Notes under the pieces: model-generated | What the model was told of the DNA's origin: nothing | Database searches by the model: none | What the model saw: the letters and a program-made list of their open reading frames with translations, nothing else | Translations under genes and position numbers: made by a program | NCBI RefSeq assembly: GCF_040954645.1 | Contig: NC_092805.1 | Coordinates: forward strand, 72,649,186-72,713,185 | DNA: 64,000 nt | Source of the DNA: Diabrotica undecimpunctata | Lineage: Eukaryota; Arthropoda; Insecta; Coleoptera; Chrysomelidae | Direction of reading: 5' to 3' | Part shown: positions 11,166 through 26,640 of the stretch, one piece after another | How the letters are laid out: each line of letters opens with the position of its first letter | Position numbering within the stretch: the first letter of the stretch is position 1

Positions 11166-12966
11166 CTACTGCAAGTAGATTCCTTGGGACAAATAACGAA
11201 CGCACAACACCACCTCTTCTTTTTCTAGGTTTGTGTCTCTTTCAACTTTCTTCTCTAATTGCAGCAGTCTCGCATATGTTTGCTGTTTTAAGTCCTCTAA
11301 TAGGCTTGTATTAGAATTAAAGGGTATTTTAACTTCAAATCTTCCTTCGTTATCCCTTTTTACTGTTCTTTTATAATATTCTTCATACTCTTTTTCTTCT
11401 ACTGAAAGAGTATTGCTTTGATCTACTTCTTCTAACTCTATTTTGTGGCCTTCTGTTTTCAGAAATCCTTCTGTTATCATACTGGCACCCACTTAAATTT
11501 ATTCTATTTTGTGGCCTTCTGTTTTCAGAATTCCTTCTGTTATCATACTGGCACCCACTAAAATTTATTCTATTTTGAGGCCTTCTCTTTTCAGAAATCC
11601 TTCTGTTATCATACTGGCACCCACTAAAATTTATTCTATTTTGTGGCCTTCTGTTTTCAGAAATCGTTCTGTTATCATACTGACCTGACCCACTAGAATT
11701 TGGTCTATTTTGTGGCCTTCTGTTTTCAGAATTCCTTTTGTTATCATACTGACCTTCTGACATGTGTAGTAATGAATGGTGCTGTCCACCACATTCTGCA
11801 CATCTATGATAGGAATAACATGGTACTTCCCTTTTGTGTAGTAGGCATCTACCGCACCATTGCTTTTCCTTTACGATTTTGTTTCTTTCACGTACTTGTT
11901 GACGTAGAAACGTTGCACATTTCAACAGATTATGTTCATCATGACACACCACACAGGTTATCTTCTTCTTTACCTGTTGTCTATGATCTGTTCCTTTCCT
12001 TTCTGTTCCCAACATCTCCAATGTCTGGAATCTGCTTTGTAGGAATTAGTGTGTTGACTTATATGTCGTAATGTCCCTACTGTCTTGAATTGACGTTTCA
12101 TATAATCTCCTGGTTTCTGTGTCCCATTTTAACATACTTATCCTTGCTATAAGAGGGCTCCAGGAATCTGTCATTATACCTAGTCCACTAATGGCTTCTA
12201 AGCATTCGTGGAGAGTATCATGTAATGTTTTCAGCGCCTTTGCTGACGTTTCTTTTATCTCCGCAGCCTGAAGTATCTTGTCTATTAATATAAATAGATT
12301 CATCCTTGGATTATCGTACCGATCTTGCAACATTTTCCAGGCAGCACTGTAGTTTGCTTCTGTTGTATTTAAATGTTGTATTATTCTACTTGCTTCTCCT
12401 CGGAGGCTTGTCTTCAGATACTGCATTTTTTCCACATTTGATGGTTGGTTATTCTCATGTATCAAACGTTTAAAAATATCATAGAATGTTACCCAGGATT
12501 CATACCTTCCCTCAAAACAGGGTAACTTCACTTGGGGTAATATTATTTTGTCTTTCTTGCATCCTTCCGCCTCTAATCTCTTATTTTTTTTTATGATCGA
12601 CCGCACCCTTCTTCTCATTGCATCAAATCTTTCTATTTCACCTTTTTCTATTGTATCCTGTTCATTGTCCACAGTTATTTTCATTATTAAACCATCTATT
12701 TTTTGTAGCTGTTCTTTTAAATCTTCTTGTATATCTTTATCGGTTTTGTCGTCTTCCAATAAATGATGAAGTTTTCCTATCCTAATTTCTACTTCTCTAA
12801 TTTTTGTCGAAGACTTGTACGAATTTTTAATAAAATCCTCTAAAGTCTTTTTCGTTTCTTCATATCTTTTTTGTACTTGTTCGTAAAAGTTAGATGTAAA
12901 GTATTTATCAACTCTCGAACCCTTCTCTTCAATTTCTGTGTTTTGATCTTCAAAGTCGTTCCACAA
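11166..12966 (-). pseudogene. BEL gag (DUF1759-like) with tandem repeats and pol remnant, copy 1
   Basis: The frame at 12966-12046 (306 codons) begins with a coiled-coil-like charged region, then [21 protein letters not shown] and [19 protein letters not shown], the BEL gag core. After a shift, 12021-11383 has a zinc knuckle-like CVVCHDEHNLLKC, a second CGRC...[13 protein letters not shown] block, and five degenerate repeats of about 22 residues containing [15 protein letters not shown]. The protease present in copy 2 is missing; the repeats run straight into the pol remnant VDQSNTLSVEEKEYEEYYKR. It is not functional as one protein. Confidence 0.8.
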
Positions 12967-13980
12967 TTCATCAAGTGTCTGTCTTTTGATGTTTAATTAT
13001 TCTCTCGTTCGTTTTTCTTTCCTAAGTTTTCGTAAATTATTTAAAAGCTTTGTAATTTTTTGACCTAGCTTTTTTTGATTTAAATTTAATCACTCCATTT
13101 CAAAAATTCTCATAAATTTTCATAAATTCAACTTTTAAAGTCTCAGCAAGATTACCTTAGACAATAACGAATGAACTTGTCTAACCTTGCTGACACGGCT
13201 TATTGTACAAATTAAAGAATGTAATATTATCACTTGTAACCAGAGAGAAAAAATTCTTTATATAAAAAATGCAAATACTACAAAATACTATATATTTGGA
13301 ATAAATGAACTCTGAATGTGTATAAAAATAACGATTTGTCACGATATTTCCCTATATTATGAAAATCAAATGTTTTAAGAATGTTAAATTGTAAGCGTCA
13401 AATTATGGACTATAATTATAATTAAAATAATTAAGATATTAGATTTGAGCTTACGCTTTGAGATTAAGCTGTACACAAACTATTACTTTTTTAAGTATAA
13501 AAGTATGCAGAATAAAAATATTTCAATTGAGTATTATTAAATTTGAATCTTAATTTTCTTTAATAATCTTTTCAATTTATAAAAAAAAATGCACTGCTCT
13601 AAATGATAATAAATATTCAAAAACTTACAGTTTTATCCCGACGTTCACTTGTATGTTCCTGCTTCCTTCTTAGAACTACAACTGGAACTGGTGAGCTGGA
13701 TCTCTGGATGCTACTAGATTTTTCTGCTGGAAACTGGATCTCCAAACTGATGGAACAGTAGACTTAAGGACTGCTATTCAGGTTCTCTTGTAATCAAAGG
13801 CTCTCGTAAGGTTCCTACCCCTAATTTCGGTGCTTTCTGATTTTTTAATTTCTTTTTTCTTTTCTCCACACTTCGAATTCGATCGTCGATCTTGATCGGA
13901 ACTGGGAAACAGCTATTTAGGTCGCTAAGGGTCGTCTCCTTCGAAGCTCCAAACCAATTAACGCCCTTTTGATGATGTTT

Positions 13981-14518
13981 TGTCGAAGGACCAATGGAAA
14001 GTTTCGAACTTGGATTTGAGGTTCGAATCGGTTTGTAAATGCCCCTTTGTTCGCTTCTTGTCGATCGACGATGATAGATATAATAAAAGGTTGAAGTTGT
14101 GGAGTAAAAGTGTTGATTTATTGACAGCTACTGGTAATTACACAATATGATGTTCGTTAGGTAACTACTTATGATTGACTGTAGTAGACTGCGCTCACAT
14201 GAGCTCAAATCCCCAATTTATAATCTCACAAATAATTCATACCTCAGCACAGAGGTTATTACTTTCTATCATACCATACCAACAAACTTTGCTTACCCTA
14301 CCTACAATTTAATCTACGCCTTAATTACGACACTTAGAAAGTTCAATTAGAAAATATATTATTCGGCAATTTATTTAGTTGTAGGTAAATGAACTAATTA
14401 TTAAAATATTATACGATATGGTTTTACAATGTCACTTATACACGGTGAAACTATAATAGATTAAGAAGTTAAGAATAATGTGAGATTACAAATTAAGGGG
14501 TTAATTTGTGATTGAACA
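13981..14518 (-). repeat. 5' LTR of BEL copy 1
   Basis: 538 bases. On the minus strand it begins TGTTCAATCAC and ends CCTTCGACA, i.e. TG...CA. It matches 55724-56243 inverted. TAAC follows at 14519. Confidence 0.85.
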
Positions 14519-15866
14519 TAACCGCTTAACATAATCTGACAATAATATGTGTATATGAAAAACACCATAAAGTATTGCGAATATTGAATAATCAAAAAAA
14601 AATAAATTGAAAAAAAAAGTTTAAAACTAAGCAAAAAATTTATAGTAGAGCATAATCTTTAACCAAATACATCAAGATGTTAGCAAGTCATAACAGCAAC
14701 GTCGGTGTTAGTTACCATTGTTAGTTTTCTAAATACATAAGGCGTATTGCTTGCTGTGTATTTACATAAAAAAACACGTGTTAAATAATAAATATTATAC
14801 AGCTTATATAATATCGCAAAAATGCGTCTGCGTGATTAATTAACGGGATGGCTTAGTCACCGAAAAACAGATACATATATCGTATCTTACTTAACTAAGT
14901 TTGTTAATTTTATATCATAATTATCAGTAAAACTTGTGTAAAATTTTCAGTGATATTTTTGGTAGGCATATTTTCTAATATTTACCATTTAAACATCGAA
15001 AATCAAAAAATTGGTATAGGCGTTCAAAAAAACCGAAAATTATTGTTTACCTTCGGTTAGATAGCGATCTCTAATCTGTTTACGACAGCGTGCGTATACA
15101 TGGTGTTATTAAAATTTATATGAGTAGAAAAAATATTTTCTATTGAAAAAATACACAAACGTTGTGCATTAAAATCATATTATTATTTAAAAATGTTTAC
15201 ATCTCTTTCCAAGATCTACCCAGGAAGCAATAAGTCAACATTGTGTGATATATTCAAGAATATGCCATATAATATTAGCGTATTGGAGATGTTTTAAGGT
15301 CTCGTTAAGATTCCCCGCCATATGTCTCAATATACAGAGCATAGAAAGACATAAGACAGGTCTACGTCGTAAGTATTTTTGTTACCATCCACCCTTTGTT
15401 TATTTAGAAATTACATATAAACAGTGTATGACTCATTAAATATCTTTTAGTGATCTGTTGAGTATCTTTTGTATCAGGAGGCTACACGAACACTAGATCT
15501 TAACTGAATAAGAACGGTTCAATAATTTGCCAGAGACTCTTAACAGATATCTTTTGGTGATTTGAACAAGCATCTTTTAAGATGTTTATTATACACAAGG
15601 TTGGCCAGAACTTAGTTCAATGGCTACTACTTTGGGGTAGTCTACCACTGTCTAATAATGCTGACTCATATTGTATTACAGGGTATTAAAGATTAAAGCA
15701 TTTTGTACACCAAAACATGCAAATATTCTTCGTAAACAAAACGTTGGAAGGAACATGTAAATACAGACTATGTAAAAGTACAGTAGCTCTGAAATATTTT
15801 TTAACATGAAAATAGGTAACATTCTAAAATTTTTAATACTGTCACTGTAATTTGAATGATAAATTT
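14519..15866. other. Polinton arm A, non-coding part distal to polB
   Basis: Inverted homology to arm B is clear throughout: 14520-14760 against about 49380-49660, and 15190-15860 against about 48190-48850. No gene is recognised. The small frames at 15245-15439 and 15676-15870 are not conserved between arms. Confidence 0.65.
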
Positions 15867-16202
15867 TCAAAACAATTTTAATAATATGTATTTTGTATCT
15901 TTAAGCTGTACGTAAGCATTGGAACTGGTCACATTTTCAATTTGTTCTAACAACTTTGAAATATTGACATCTGAGCTAGTTGATGGTCGAAACCAATTTG
16001 TTTCTTTTACGTCGTTAAGAGTAGCCTCTAATGTATTCTTCAAAGAGTCGTGATTAAGGGCGCCACCTACATAGTTTTCGCAACATAGTTGGAAAGTGCA
16101 CTGATGAGCATTAAATTTTTTTTTATTTCTCGCTGATTTATATTTACATACCACATCTTGACACGTCTGTACTCTACGAGTGTTCAACTGTGAATGACAC
16201 AA
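15867..16202 (-). pseudogene. unidentified Polinton ORF downstream of polB
   Basis: A minus-strand frame of 111 codons directly after polB (22 bases apart). It has Cys at CQDVVCKYK and FQLCCENYVGG, and a C-terminal DVNISKLLEQIENVTSSNAY. Arm B has the homologous DNA at 47790-48150 but with frame breaks. I do not recognise the family. It may be the tail of polB read-through or a separate small gene. Confidence 0.4.
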
Positions 16203-16223
16203 TTTCGATGTGTGAGATTAAAT

Positions 16224-17702
16224 CTAACGTGCCTTGAAACCTAGAGGTACGGTGTCCATAAAATCATTATTTTGGACAATTTTTTTCTTCTTGTAGTCCA
16301 TCTTAAAGGTCTTTGACACCCGTTTCCTCGTCACTATGTCTTTAGTGTGGATGTCATGAACTATTTGATCATACTGCAGGGTGATTTCCTTGGAGGAATC
16401 GTGTATGATGTCATTCATCGCAGAGGTGTTGAGTACCTGGTTGTTCTCATAGTTTAGAGTAAATCCTTTGATTTTAGTCACCTCTTTGCCCTTGACTGTT
16501 TTGTAATAATAACTCTTTGGGCCAGTCGACAGCCATTCAAATATGTAATCATCTCCAGGTAACTCGTCATTCCATGCAGCTAGCATATCCCCTGTTTCAA
16601 CCGTGTTTAGGCCATCATCAATGTAAGCAACGGAGTCTGTATCCATGTAACAAACAGCCTCATCGAATATGTCAATCATTTCGTATAATCTAAGACGAGC
16701 ATTACTGGTCGTAAATAACGTCACAAAAATATTTGTGGAAGTAGGATCTTCAACAAACACGTCTTTGTAATCGTACGAGACTTGGGCAATATTATCATTA
16801 ATAAATGTGATATTTGTTATATTTATTTTATCGTCCATCAAGATTTCGTACCATCTTTTGAGGTTCACAATGTAATCCGTCTGTTTCATATTCATCCTTT
16901 GTCCAAATTTACCCCATGGACTATTCAGGCATATTTTAGCGACTGATCGTTTACCAGGATTTGGGGCTATTTTCGATAAATCGAGCTTTATGCCCATCTG
17001 CTCTTTTACAGCCCGAACGTACTCTTTGTTTGAGGCATACGTATGTGGACTAGTTTCTAATTTTATCTTCATGAAATCTTCGACAAAACCTTTGAACAAA
17101 TCAGAAGATGTTTGGTTAAAGTGTCAAACCTCACATATACTTTTTATTTTATACCCTTTCTCTAAGGCCTTATTAATTTCTAAAGTGGTCCACGTCCAAA
17201 AAATGATTCACGAGGCTTTAAAGGTTCAAAATTTGGGAGCTCGGTGCATTTTTACATTCGTTTGATTTTAACCATTCACATTCCCACATTTCCACTATGT
17301 TGTAACCGGCGTCTTTTATCTGTGAGGCTCTCCGTATAGTTCTTTCGTATAAGTCACTCATGGTTTCGTTATTAATGTGGTTAACTGTATTGGGAGCAAA
17401 ATACTCTGGGTGACCATGCCAGAAGCAACCATGGTACTGATAAACAGTATTTGTGGTGGAGTCATAGCCATCACCTTTAGCACAGCAAATTGTAACTTCC
17501 CCGCCATTGAGAGCATGTTGAACATTGGGAAACTGACTCAACCATTTTATAGATGCCAGGCTATACCTCTCTTTTATCTATTGTTTTACAACACTTTAGT
17601 ATTGAGTCCCAGATATTTAGATCTATATATAGCCATGCAAACGGATGCTATAGTAAGATATTGGAAGGGGTCAATATTTGCGATGGCTAGAAATTCCTTA
17701 TG
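16224..17702 (-). pseudogene. Polinton protein-primed DNA polymerase B, arm A C-terminal part
   Basis: The minus strand begins at 17702 inside the exonuclease end (EFLAIANIDPFQY). It continues through YQYHGCFWHGHPEYFAPNTVN (17460-17390), loses about 0.45 kb including motif A near 17200, then runs 17099-16224. Visible motifs are NSPWGKFGQ (motif B region) and CYMDTDSVAYID (motif C, catalytic Asp pair). The C-terminus FKAR stops at 16224. The N-terminal part of the same gene is the fragment at 23900-24864; LINEs replace the stretch between. Arm B carries the mirror copy. Confidence 0.85.

Positions 17703-21061
<3,359 letters not shown>

Positions 21062-21108
<47 letters not shown>
21062..21108. 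repeat. (TA)n tail between Penelope repeat and LINE 3' end
   Basis: About 47 bases of TA. It directly follows the 3' end of the minus-strand LINE at 21109-22133, so it may be that element's tail. Confidence 0.9.
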
Positions 21109-21110
<2 letters not shown>

Positions 21111-22133
21111 ATTTCCACAGTTTTCACTGTATTCCTTCACTCAACCGTTTTCTCCAATTTTTTCTGTTTAGCCAGTCCCCTTCCTGTAGGTTTCTTCTAC
21201 TCATTGCTTCGTCCACTTCATCTCTGAAAGATCTTCGGGGTCTGCCTCTCTTTCTTCTTCCTATCGGGCTCCACTCTGTTATTCTATTTATTTACCGATT
21301 TTGGTCTGCTCTTCTGACATGTCCGTACCAGGTTAACCTCTTCTGTTCGATGTAGTCTATTATGTCGGAGTTCATTCCCATTCTCCTCTTAATCTCCATG
21401 ATATTTATTCTATCTCTTCTTGTTACTTTCCAGCTTCTCCTTAGGAATTCCATCTCTGTTGCTCTTATTTTGTTTTTGGTTTTCTTATTTATTGTCCAAT
21501 TTTCACACCCATAAGTGAGGATACTTCTTGTCATGGTATTATATATTTTTTTCTTTGTTTTCATGCTGATGTTCTTATCCCATAGTACCGGGTTCAATTT
21601 TCGTATGCAGTCTCTTGTTTGTCCTAGTCTATTTTTTATATCTTCCCCCATTGTTCCTTTGTTTGATATTATGAAACCTAAATACTTATACTTGTCTGTT
21701 CCTTTGATTTGTTTACCTTCGTCTATTTCCAGCTGTTTTATTTCTGTATTCTCCGTTGTTAGGTATTCAGTTTTTTTAAGGTTTATTTCCATCCCATTCT
21801 TTGTATATTCCTGCTCCAGTTTTCTCATCATAAAACTGAGGTCATCCTCGTCTTGTGCGATCACTATTTGGTCGTCGGCAAAACTTAGCGTATAGAGATA
21901 TTCGTTCCTTACTGGTATACCCATTCCTTCGCACTTACTTTTCCATGGTTTCCGCGTTTTTTCCAGGAATATTTTGAACAGGGTGGAGGATGTGGAGCAA
22001 CCCTGTAGTAGTCCCTTTGTCGTCTTAAATGGACTGCATATTCTATTGCCCGTTTTGATAGCTACTTCGTTATTCTTGTAGAGTGCGTTTACCGCGTTTA
22101 TTAATCTTCGTGGAACTTCGATGTCTTCCATTG
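21109..22133 (-). pseudogene. 5'-truncated RTE LINE (second subfamily), palm to C-terminus
   Basis: The minus frame runs LINAVNALYKNNEVAIKTG, GLLQGCSTSSTLF, then SFADDQIVIAQDEDDL (catalytic FADD), NLKKTEYL, KYLGFIISNKG, ILTYGCENWT and RLTWYGHVRRAD. The 3' frame continues past 21292 to about 21115 as GRRKRGRPRRSF and ends near the TA tail. It is mostly open but lacks the endonuclease and fingers. It entered the plus-strand RTE LINE, whose frame resumes at 22134. Confidence 0.85.
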
Positions 22134-23862
22134 CAAAGGAGAATGTGGCAAATGGGTTGGAAAATATGGTTTCGGCCAAAGAAATAAAAGAGGCGATAGG
22201 CTGTTGCAATTTTGCCAGGAAAATAATTTTATAATTAAAAACACATTTTATCAACTACCAAGAAGACGAGTATACACAGGAGCAGATATAGGGTCAGATC
22301 ACAATCCAGTAGTGGCACAATTCCGAATAAAACTAAAAAGAGTACAAACACCTAAGTCCAAACAAGTAATCAATATCAATCGTTTAAATGATGAAACAAT
22401 TAAACATCAGGTAGAAACAAGCATTCAGGCAAATCTTGAAAAACTTGAAAAGACAGAAAAGATACCAGACCTAGACATTAATAAACACTGAACCATTATT
22501 AAAAAAAAACGTGCTGGAGCCCGCTAAAAATATTCTGAAGAGAGAAAAACCAAAGAAACAAAAAGAATGGATGAGTGACGAAATTTTGTTATTGATGAAT
22601 TGTCGAAGACTATCGAAAGGCAAAAATGAAGAACAGTATAAGCAAATTAACACAGAGATCAAAAGAAAAATCCGCGATGCTAAAAAACAATGGTTCCAAG
22701 ACAAATGTAAGGAGATTGAAAACTTGGAAGCCAAATATGATTCGTTCTATCTTCACAAGAAAGTTAAAGAAATGATCAACAATAGAAACAGGAAGCAGAC
22801 AGTACTTATAGACCAACAAGGGAGAACATGATAATCTAAACAGAGGAGAAACTAAAGCATTGGCAGAAATACATAGAACTGTTTGACGATCAAAGGCAGC
22901 CTCCTTGTAATAATTTTCCGGAGGAGACAGGTCCAGAAATAAGCAAAGAAGAAGTATTGCAAGCGATGAAGTCATCAAAGAATAGCTAAGCTTCAGGGCC
23001 AGACGAGCTACCAGCGGATATACTAAAGTTGATAGACGAAGATCGAATCTACTTGTTAGTAGACTTATTTAACAAGATTTATGAAAACAGTATAATTCCT
23101 GAAGAATGGCTAAGATCAACGTTTGTACCTCTACCCAAGAAGGCACATGCTAAGCAGTACAGTGATCATCGCACGATCAGTCTGATGAGCTACACCTTAA
23201 AAATATTCCTAAAAATAATTTACAATAAAATTTACAGAAAATTGGAAGAAGATATCGGAGAAACTCAGTTTGGATTCCGGGAGGGATATGGAACTCGCGA
23301 AGCATTATTTGCCTTTAATATCTTGACACAGAGGTGTTTGGATGTGAATCAAGATATATTTGCTTGTTTCATTGATTACAACAAGGCGTTTGATAACGTC
23401 AAGCATGACCAACTTTTAGAGATCTTGGAAGCTAAACAGTTAGACACTCGCGATATAAGAATAATATCTACTCTGTATTATAATCAGAAAGCAGTCGCAC
23501 GCATCGAAAATAGCACAACAAATGAAATTCAAATTAAAAAAGGAGTTAGATAAGGATGTGTGCTGTCACCAATGCTATTTAATCTCTATTCGGGAAGAAA
23601 TTATGAAGAAAGCATTGGAGGAAGAATGGGATAAAAGTTAACGGCCAAAGAATTAATAATATTAAATACGCAGATGATACGGTTTTAATGGTGGAGACAG
23701 TAGAAGACCTGCAAGCCATTTTAAACAAGGTAGTCACAGCTAGTGAAGAGAAAGGGTTAACAATGAACGTCAAGAAGACAAAATTCATGATTATTTCAAA
23801 AAAACAAAGATTGAATACAAACCTGTACATTCACAATAACGAAATCGAACGGGTGCACAAAT
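22134..23862 (+). pseudogene. RTE LINE, reverse transcriptase part (second half)
   Basis: This resumes the LINE of 17703-18184. It reads QENNFIIKNTFYQLPRRRVYTG and DHNPVVAQF (end of endonuclease), then in shifted frames PEEWLRSTFVPLPKK, ETQFGFREGYGTREALF, FACFIDYNKAFDNVKHDQL, GVR-stop-GCVLSPMLF (TAA for Gln near 23551) and IKYADDTVLMVETVEDL (catalytic YADD). It ends at ERVHKYKYL, where a hairpin joins it to Polinton sequence. The 3' end is missing. Confidence 0.85.
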
Positions 23863-23906
23863 ATAAATATTTGTGCACCCTTTGCATGTTTGCCAAATGT
23901 TTGGCA
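23851..23906. repeat. nested perfect palindromes at the LINE/polB junction
   Basis: 23851-23880 is a 30-base palindrome (arms GGGTGCACAAATAT, 2-base centre). 23891-23906 is another (TGCCAAA, 2-base centre). The first lies exactly where the plus-strand LINE stops and the minus-strand polB begins. Both junction sides contribute to it. Confidence 0.85.
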
Positions 23907-24864
23907 GGCTTTTTCATCATATAGCATTGATGTTTAGCTGTTGTTTCTATGAATTGGTCACAATTTCTGCACAAAGAGTAACCACACACATGCTCCTTGG
24001 CTCTTTTACATAATTTATTGCACTTTTCACATTTAAATATTTCTTTGCAAGCTTTTGTATGGTTTGCCAGACATTCATTATTGTAGCAATAACGATTACA
24101 GTCCTTGCACAGAATTTTATTTTGGACGGCGTGTTCGGGTTGTCTGCAAACCGTGCACAGCGGTGGTTTCTTGCACTTATGTTTATTTTTATGACTATAA
24201 GGTGTATCACACTTCACACAATAAAATTTCGTACCGTAAAGACCCTTTAAAACTATTAATCACATTAAAATGGTTTTTGTTTTTATACAAATAAAGTTTG
24301 TTTGTTTTTTCAGCACAGTAGATAATAGTATTGAAGTTTCCGGCACAAATAATTTTTATCTGTACATCCAACAACTCCTCTGCCTTCTTAAAATCCTCTA
24401 GAGTAAAACCGTCTTCGTAGTTACCACCTAAAATATTGCTCAATTTTTCGGCTAAGATCGTCTGTAATTTTCGACCCTTTCGCATATTATTCACATCACT
24501 ATCTGTTATCTTGTACCCAAAAATATCTGTTGTGACGTATGTAAGAGCCGTTACGATTGCTCTTGCACCACATAAAGTGTCGTTGTTTTTAATTTGGGTA
24601 ATGCTTTTTTTGGTACGTCGGTCCTCTGACAAATTTATCATTCTACGACGGCCGCTACCCCTAGGCATCTTAAAAATTTGAATATCAAATTTTGTGTCCG
24701 CCAAAAGGACACTGTCGCTAGATGTTAATATAACATTAATATAACAAATTGTCCATATTGGCATCTGCGGTTACTTTGGTCGATATAGGATGTTTCAAGT
24801 TTTCATTACGAGCAATTATGCGAATTTTATCCCCTTTTTGTAGCCACAAATCATCTTTTGCGTA
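23900..24864 (-). pseudogene. Polinton DNA polymerase B, N-terminal part (arm A)
   Basis: From 24864, the minus strand gives PYAKDDLWLQKGDKIRIIAR. The frame at 24764-24207 has MPRGSGRRRMINLSEDRRTKK, NDTLCGARAIVTAL and LYLYKNKNHFNVINSFKGS. After a shift, 24217-23900 has CDTPYSHKNKHKC, CTVC, CKDCNRYCYNNECLANH, CEKC and CRNCDQF, a row of Cys/His pairs typical of Polinton polB N-termini. It stops at CYMMKKPAK, the same point where arm B begins (37462). Gypsy LTR sequence cuts it at 24865. Confidence 0.8.
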
Positions 24865-25880
24865 TGGCCAAGGTAACCAATCACGACAAAGATTGTTACT
24901 TTGGTCGGCCAATCACAGCGCTCGTTATTAACTACGCTGTCATTGGCCTCTCGGCGGAAGATTGCAGCAAATTCTCAAACACGATGTGTATAAAAAAACA
25001 GCACATCTTCCGATAGGGATCCAGTCGTCATATACTACTAGCCCCGCTAGACCTTGGCCTGGTATGCTACCACGCTACTTTGAATTTTATTATTTAACCA
25101 ATATCCTGCTGCCATCGAATCCAAGAAGACTTCATCCAATTTAGAAGTTAAAAATCGACAAGAGCACGAGAACCGGCGTATCGACTAAGAACACTCCCTG
25201 GCAGTAGAACACGATTTTTGAAATAGAAAAGACATTGGTTTTAGAACTATTTTAAATTGTGTCGAACTGACCACAGCGTTCTTTGGGATCTGTCACGGTA
25301 AAGGGCAAATAAAAGTCCCGACGGGACTTGTAATTTCTTTTCCGATCAGGGTCGGGCTGCGATAGCGCTTTGTAGCTAAAAACCTTATGCAAATAGTAAC
25401 TATACGAAATACTGTTAGCGAAAGGTAGTGACACGAAGCGACGGTAATAAGAGGAGTCGATACGATCAGCACTCTCGTGCCTCTCTTGTAGAGAGGGAAC
25501 GCGGCTACACGACATGAGAAGACCGGCATCTCTGTGAAATTTGAGACATACACCACGCATCAGAATTCTAACACAAATATTAAGTCGTTGTAGGAATACT
25601 GTCTGTAAGAAAGCTCGAACTGTTAGAGAATTCTGATTGCCAGTGTCCCCTCACCTACCACAGAGACTCGGCAAAGATTCTTACACGTAGAGGCCGGAAT
25701 CCCGATTAACTCCACGAAACGAAGATGGACTCTCGAAACTTGAGATCCTCTTCGCGAGCGGCGGTCGTAGAACGTCCAGAAACTCCTGAAAACTAGGAGG
25801 ACGTTACGGCCGTAGGACATGGCGCCCAACTAACAGAAGATGCCCACACCCAGACCTGGCTATAGTATTGTCCACGTTGA
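24865..25880 (+). repeat. Gypsy left LTR and untranslated leader
   Basis: LTR sequence begins at 24865; its right edge is not definable because the other LTR is truncated. A TATA-like GTGTATAAAAAAACAGC lies at about 24985. The leader to about 25880 has no sustained plus-strand frame, and minus-strand frames here are shadows. Confidence 0.6.
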
Positions 25881-26640
25881 TATAAGCAGTCACAGCTTTA
25901 ACACTGGTACAACCCAAACCTAAAGCCCAGGAGAAAAAGATAGAAATTCCGAAACCAAAATGGACCCCTGCACCACCTCAATACTCCGGCGATGACACCG
26001 AAAATCCACAAGAATTCGTAGACGACTTAATAGACCACATGAATATCGATACCAAACATTGGATAGCCTATATCTTAAAAAAATCACTAATAGGAGAGGC
26101 AGCTCAATGGGCACAGAGCCAATTCACGACTGGTCTGAACTACGAGACGTTCTTAAACAGGCTGACCGAACACTTCGACAACACAACAAAGAGATCGTCA
26201 CTAATGTCCAAGTTATACGGACATTACCAAAAATATCAGCCAATAGCCGAATTCATTTTAACCAAGATGACTCTTTTTTAACGATTACTACCACATATCG
26301 ACGAGGAAGAACGGTGCAGGGCCATTACCAATCTAATTCGCCCAGAAATTAGAAAACATCTTCGCAACAATATGCCTAGAACCGAAGAAGACCTAAGGCG
26401 AATTTTCGAGGAATTACAAGCAGATGAAAACATTTCACGACGTGCAAGTCGATAAGCTGACCCACCAAAAGCCGCAAGACAGCCGAACCAGAATCAAGCC
26501 AGGGGACAATATTAACAAAGGCAACCGAGAACTTCTGAGACTATAGATGATTGGAGAAGTAGAAATCCAACTCAGAAACCGACGCCGAACCCCCGACAGC
26601 CTAACAACCAGGGAAACGACGAAAGGGGCACCCACTAAGC
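25881..26640 (+). pseudogene. Gypsy gag
   Basis: The plus strand reads PKPKWTPAPPQYSGDDTENPQEFVDDL, then WIAYILKKSLIGEAAQWAQSQ and YETFLNRLTEHFDN, a typical Ty3 gag core with the pattern of a retrotransposon Gag domain. After a frameshift near 26280 it continues LPHIDEEERCRAI and RIFEELQADENISRRASR. No zinc knuckle is found; a Gln/Pro/Asn-rich tail precedes the protease. Confidence 0.7.

Larger units (their letters stand above)
10196..14518 (-). mobile_element. BEL/Pao LTR element, pol-deleted copy 1
   Basis: TAAC flanks both ends (10192-10195 and 14519-14522). LTRs lie at 10237-10767 and 13981-14518. The minus-strand internal region encodes gag only, followed by a short pol remnant (11492-11166) that stops just after EEVVLC. 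Reverse transcriptase, RNase H and integrase are absent. The copy at 55724-59506 stops at the same place. The element lies inside Polinton arm A: the uninterrupted arm B at 49660-49670 shows the empty site. Confidence 0.8.

Noticed and set aside
25252..25829. Minus-strand frames over the Gypsy leader
   Set aside because: Antisense to the element and unlike any known protein.
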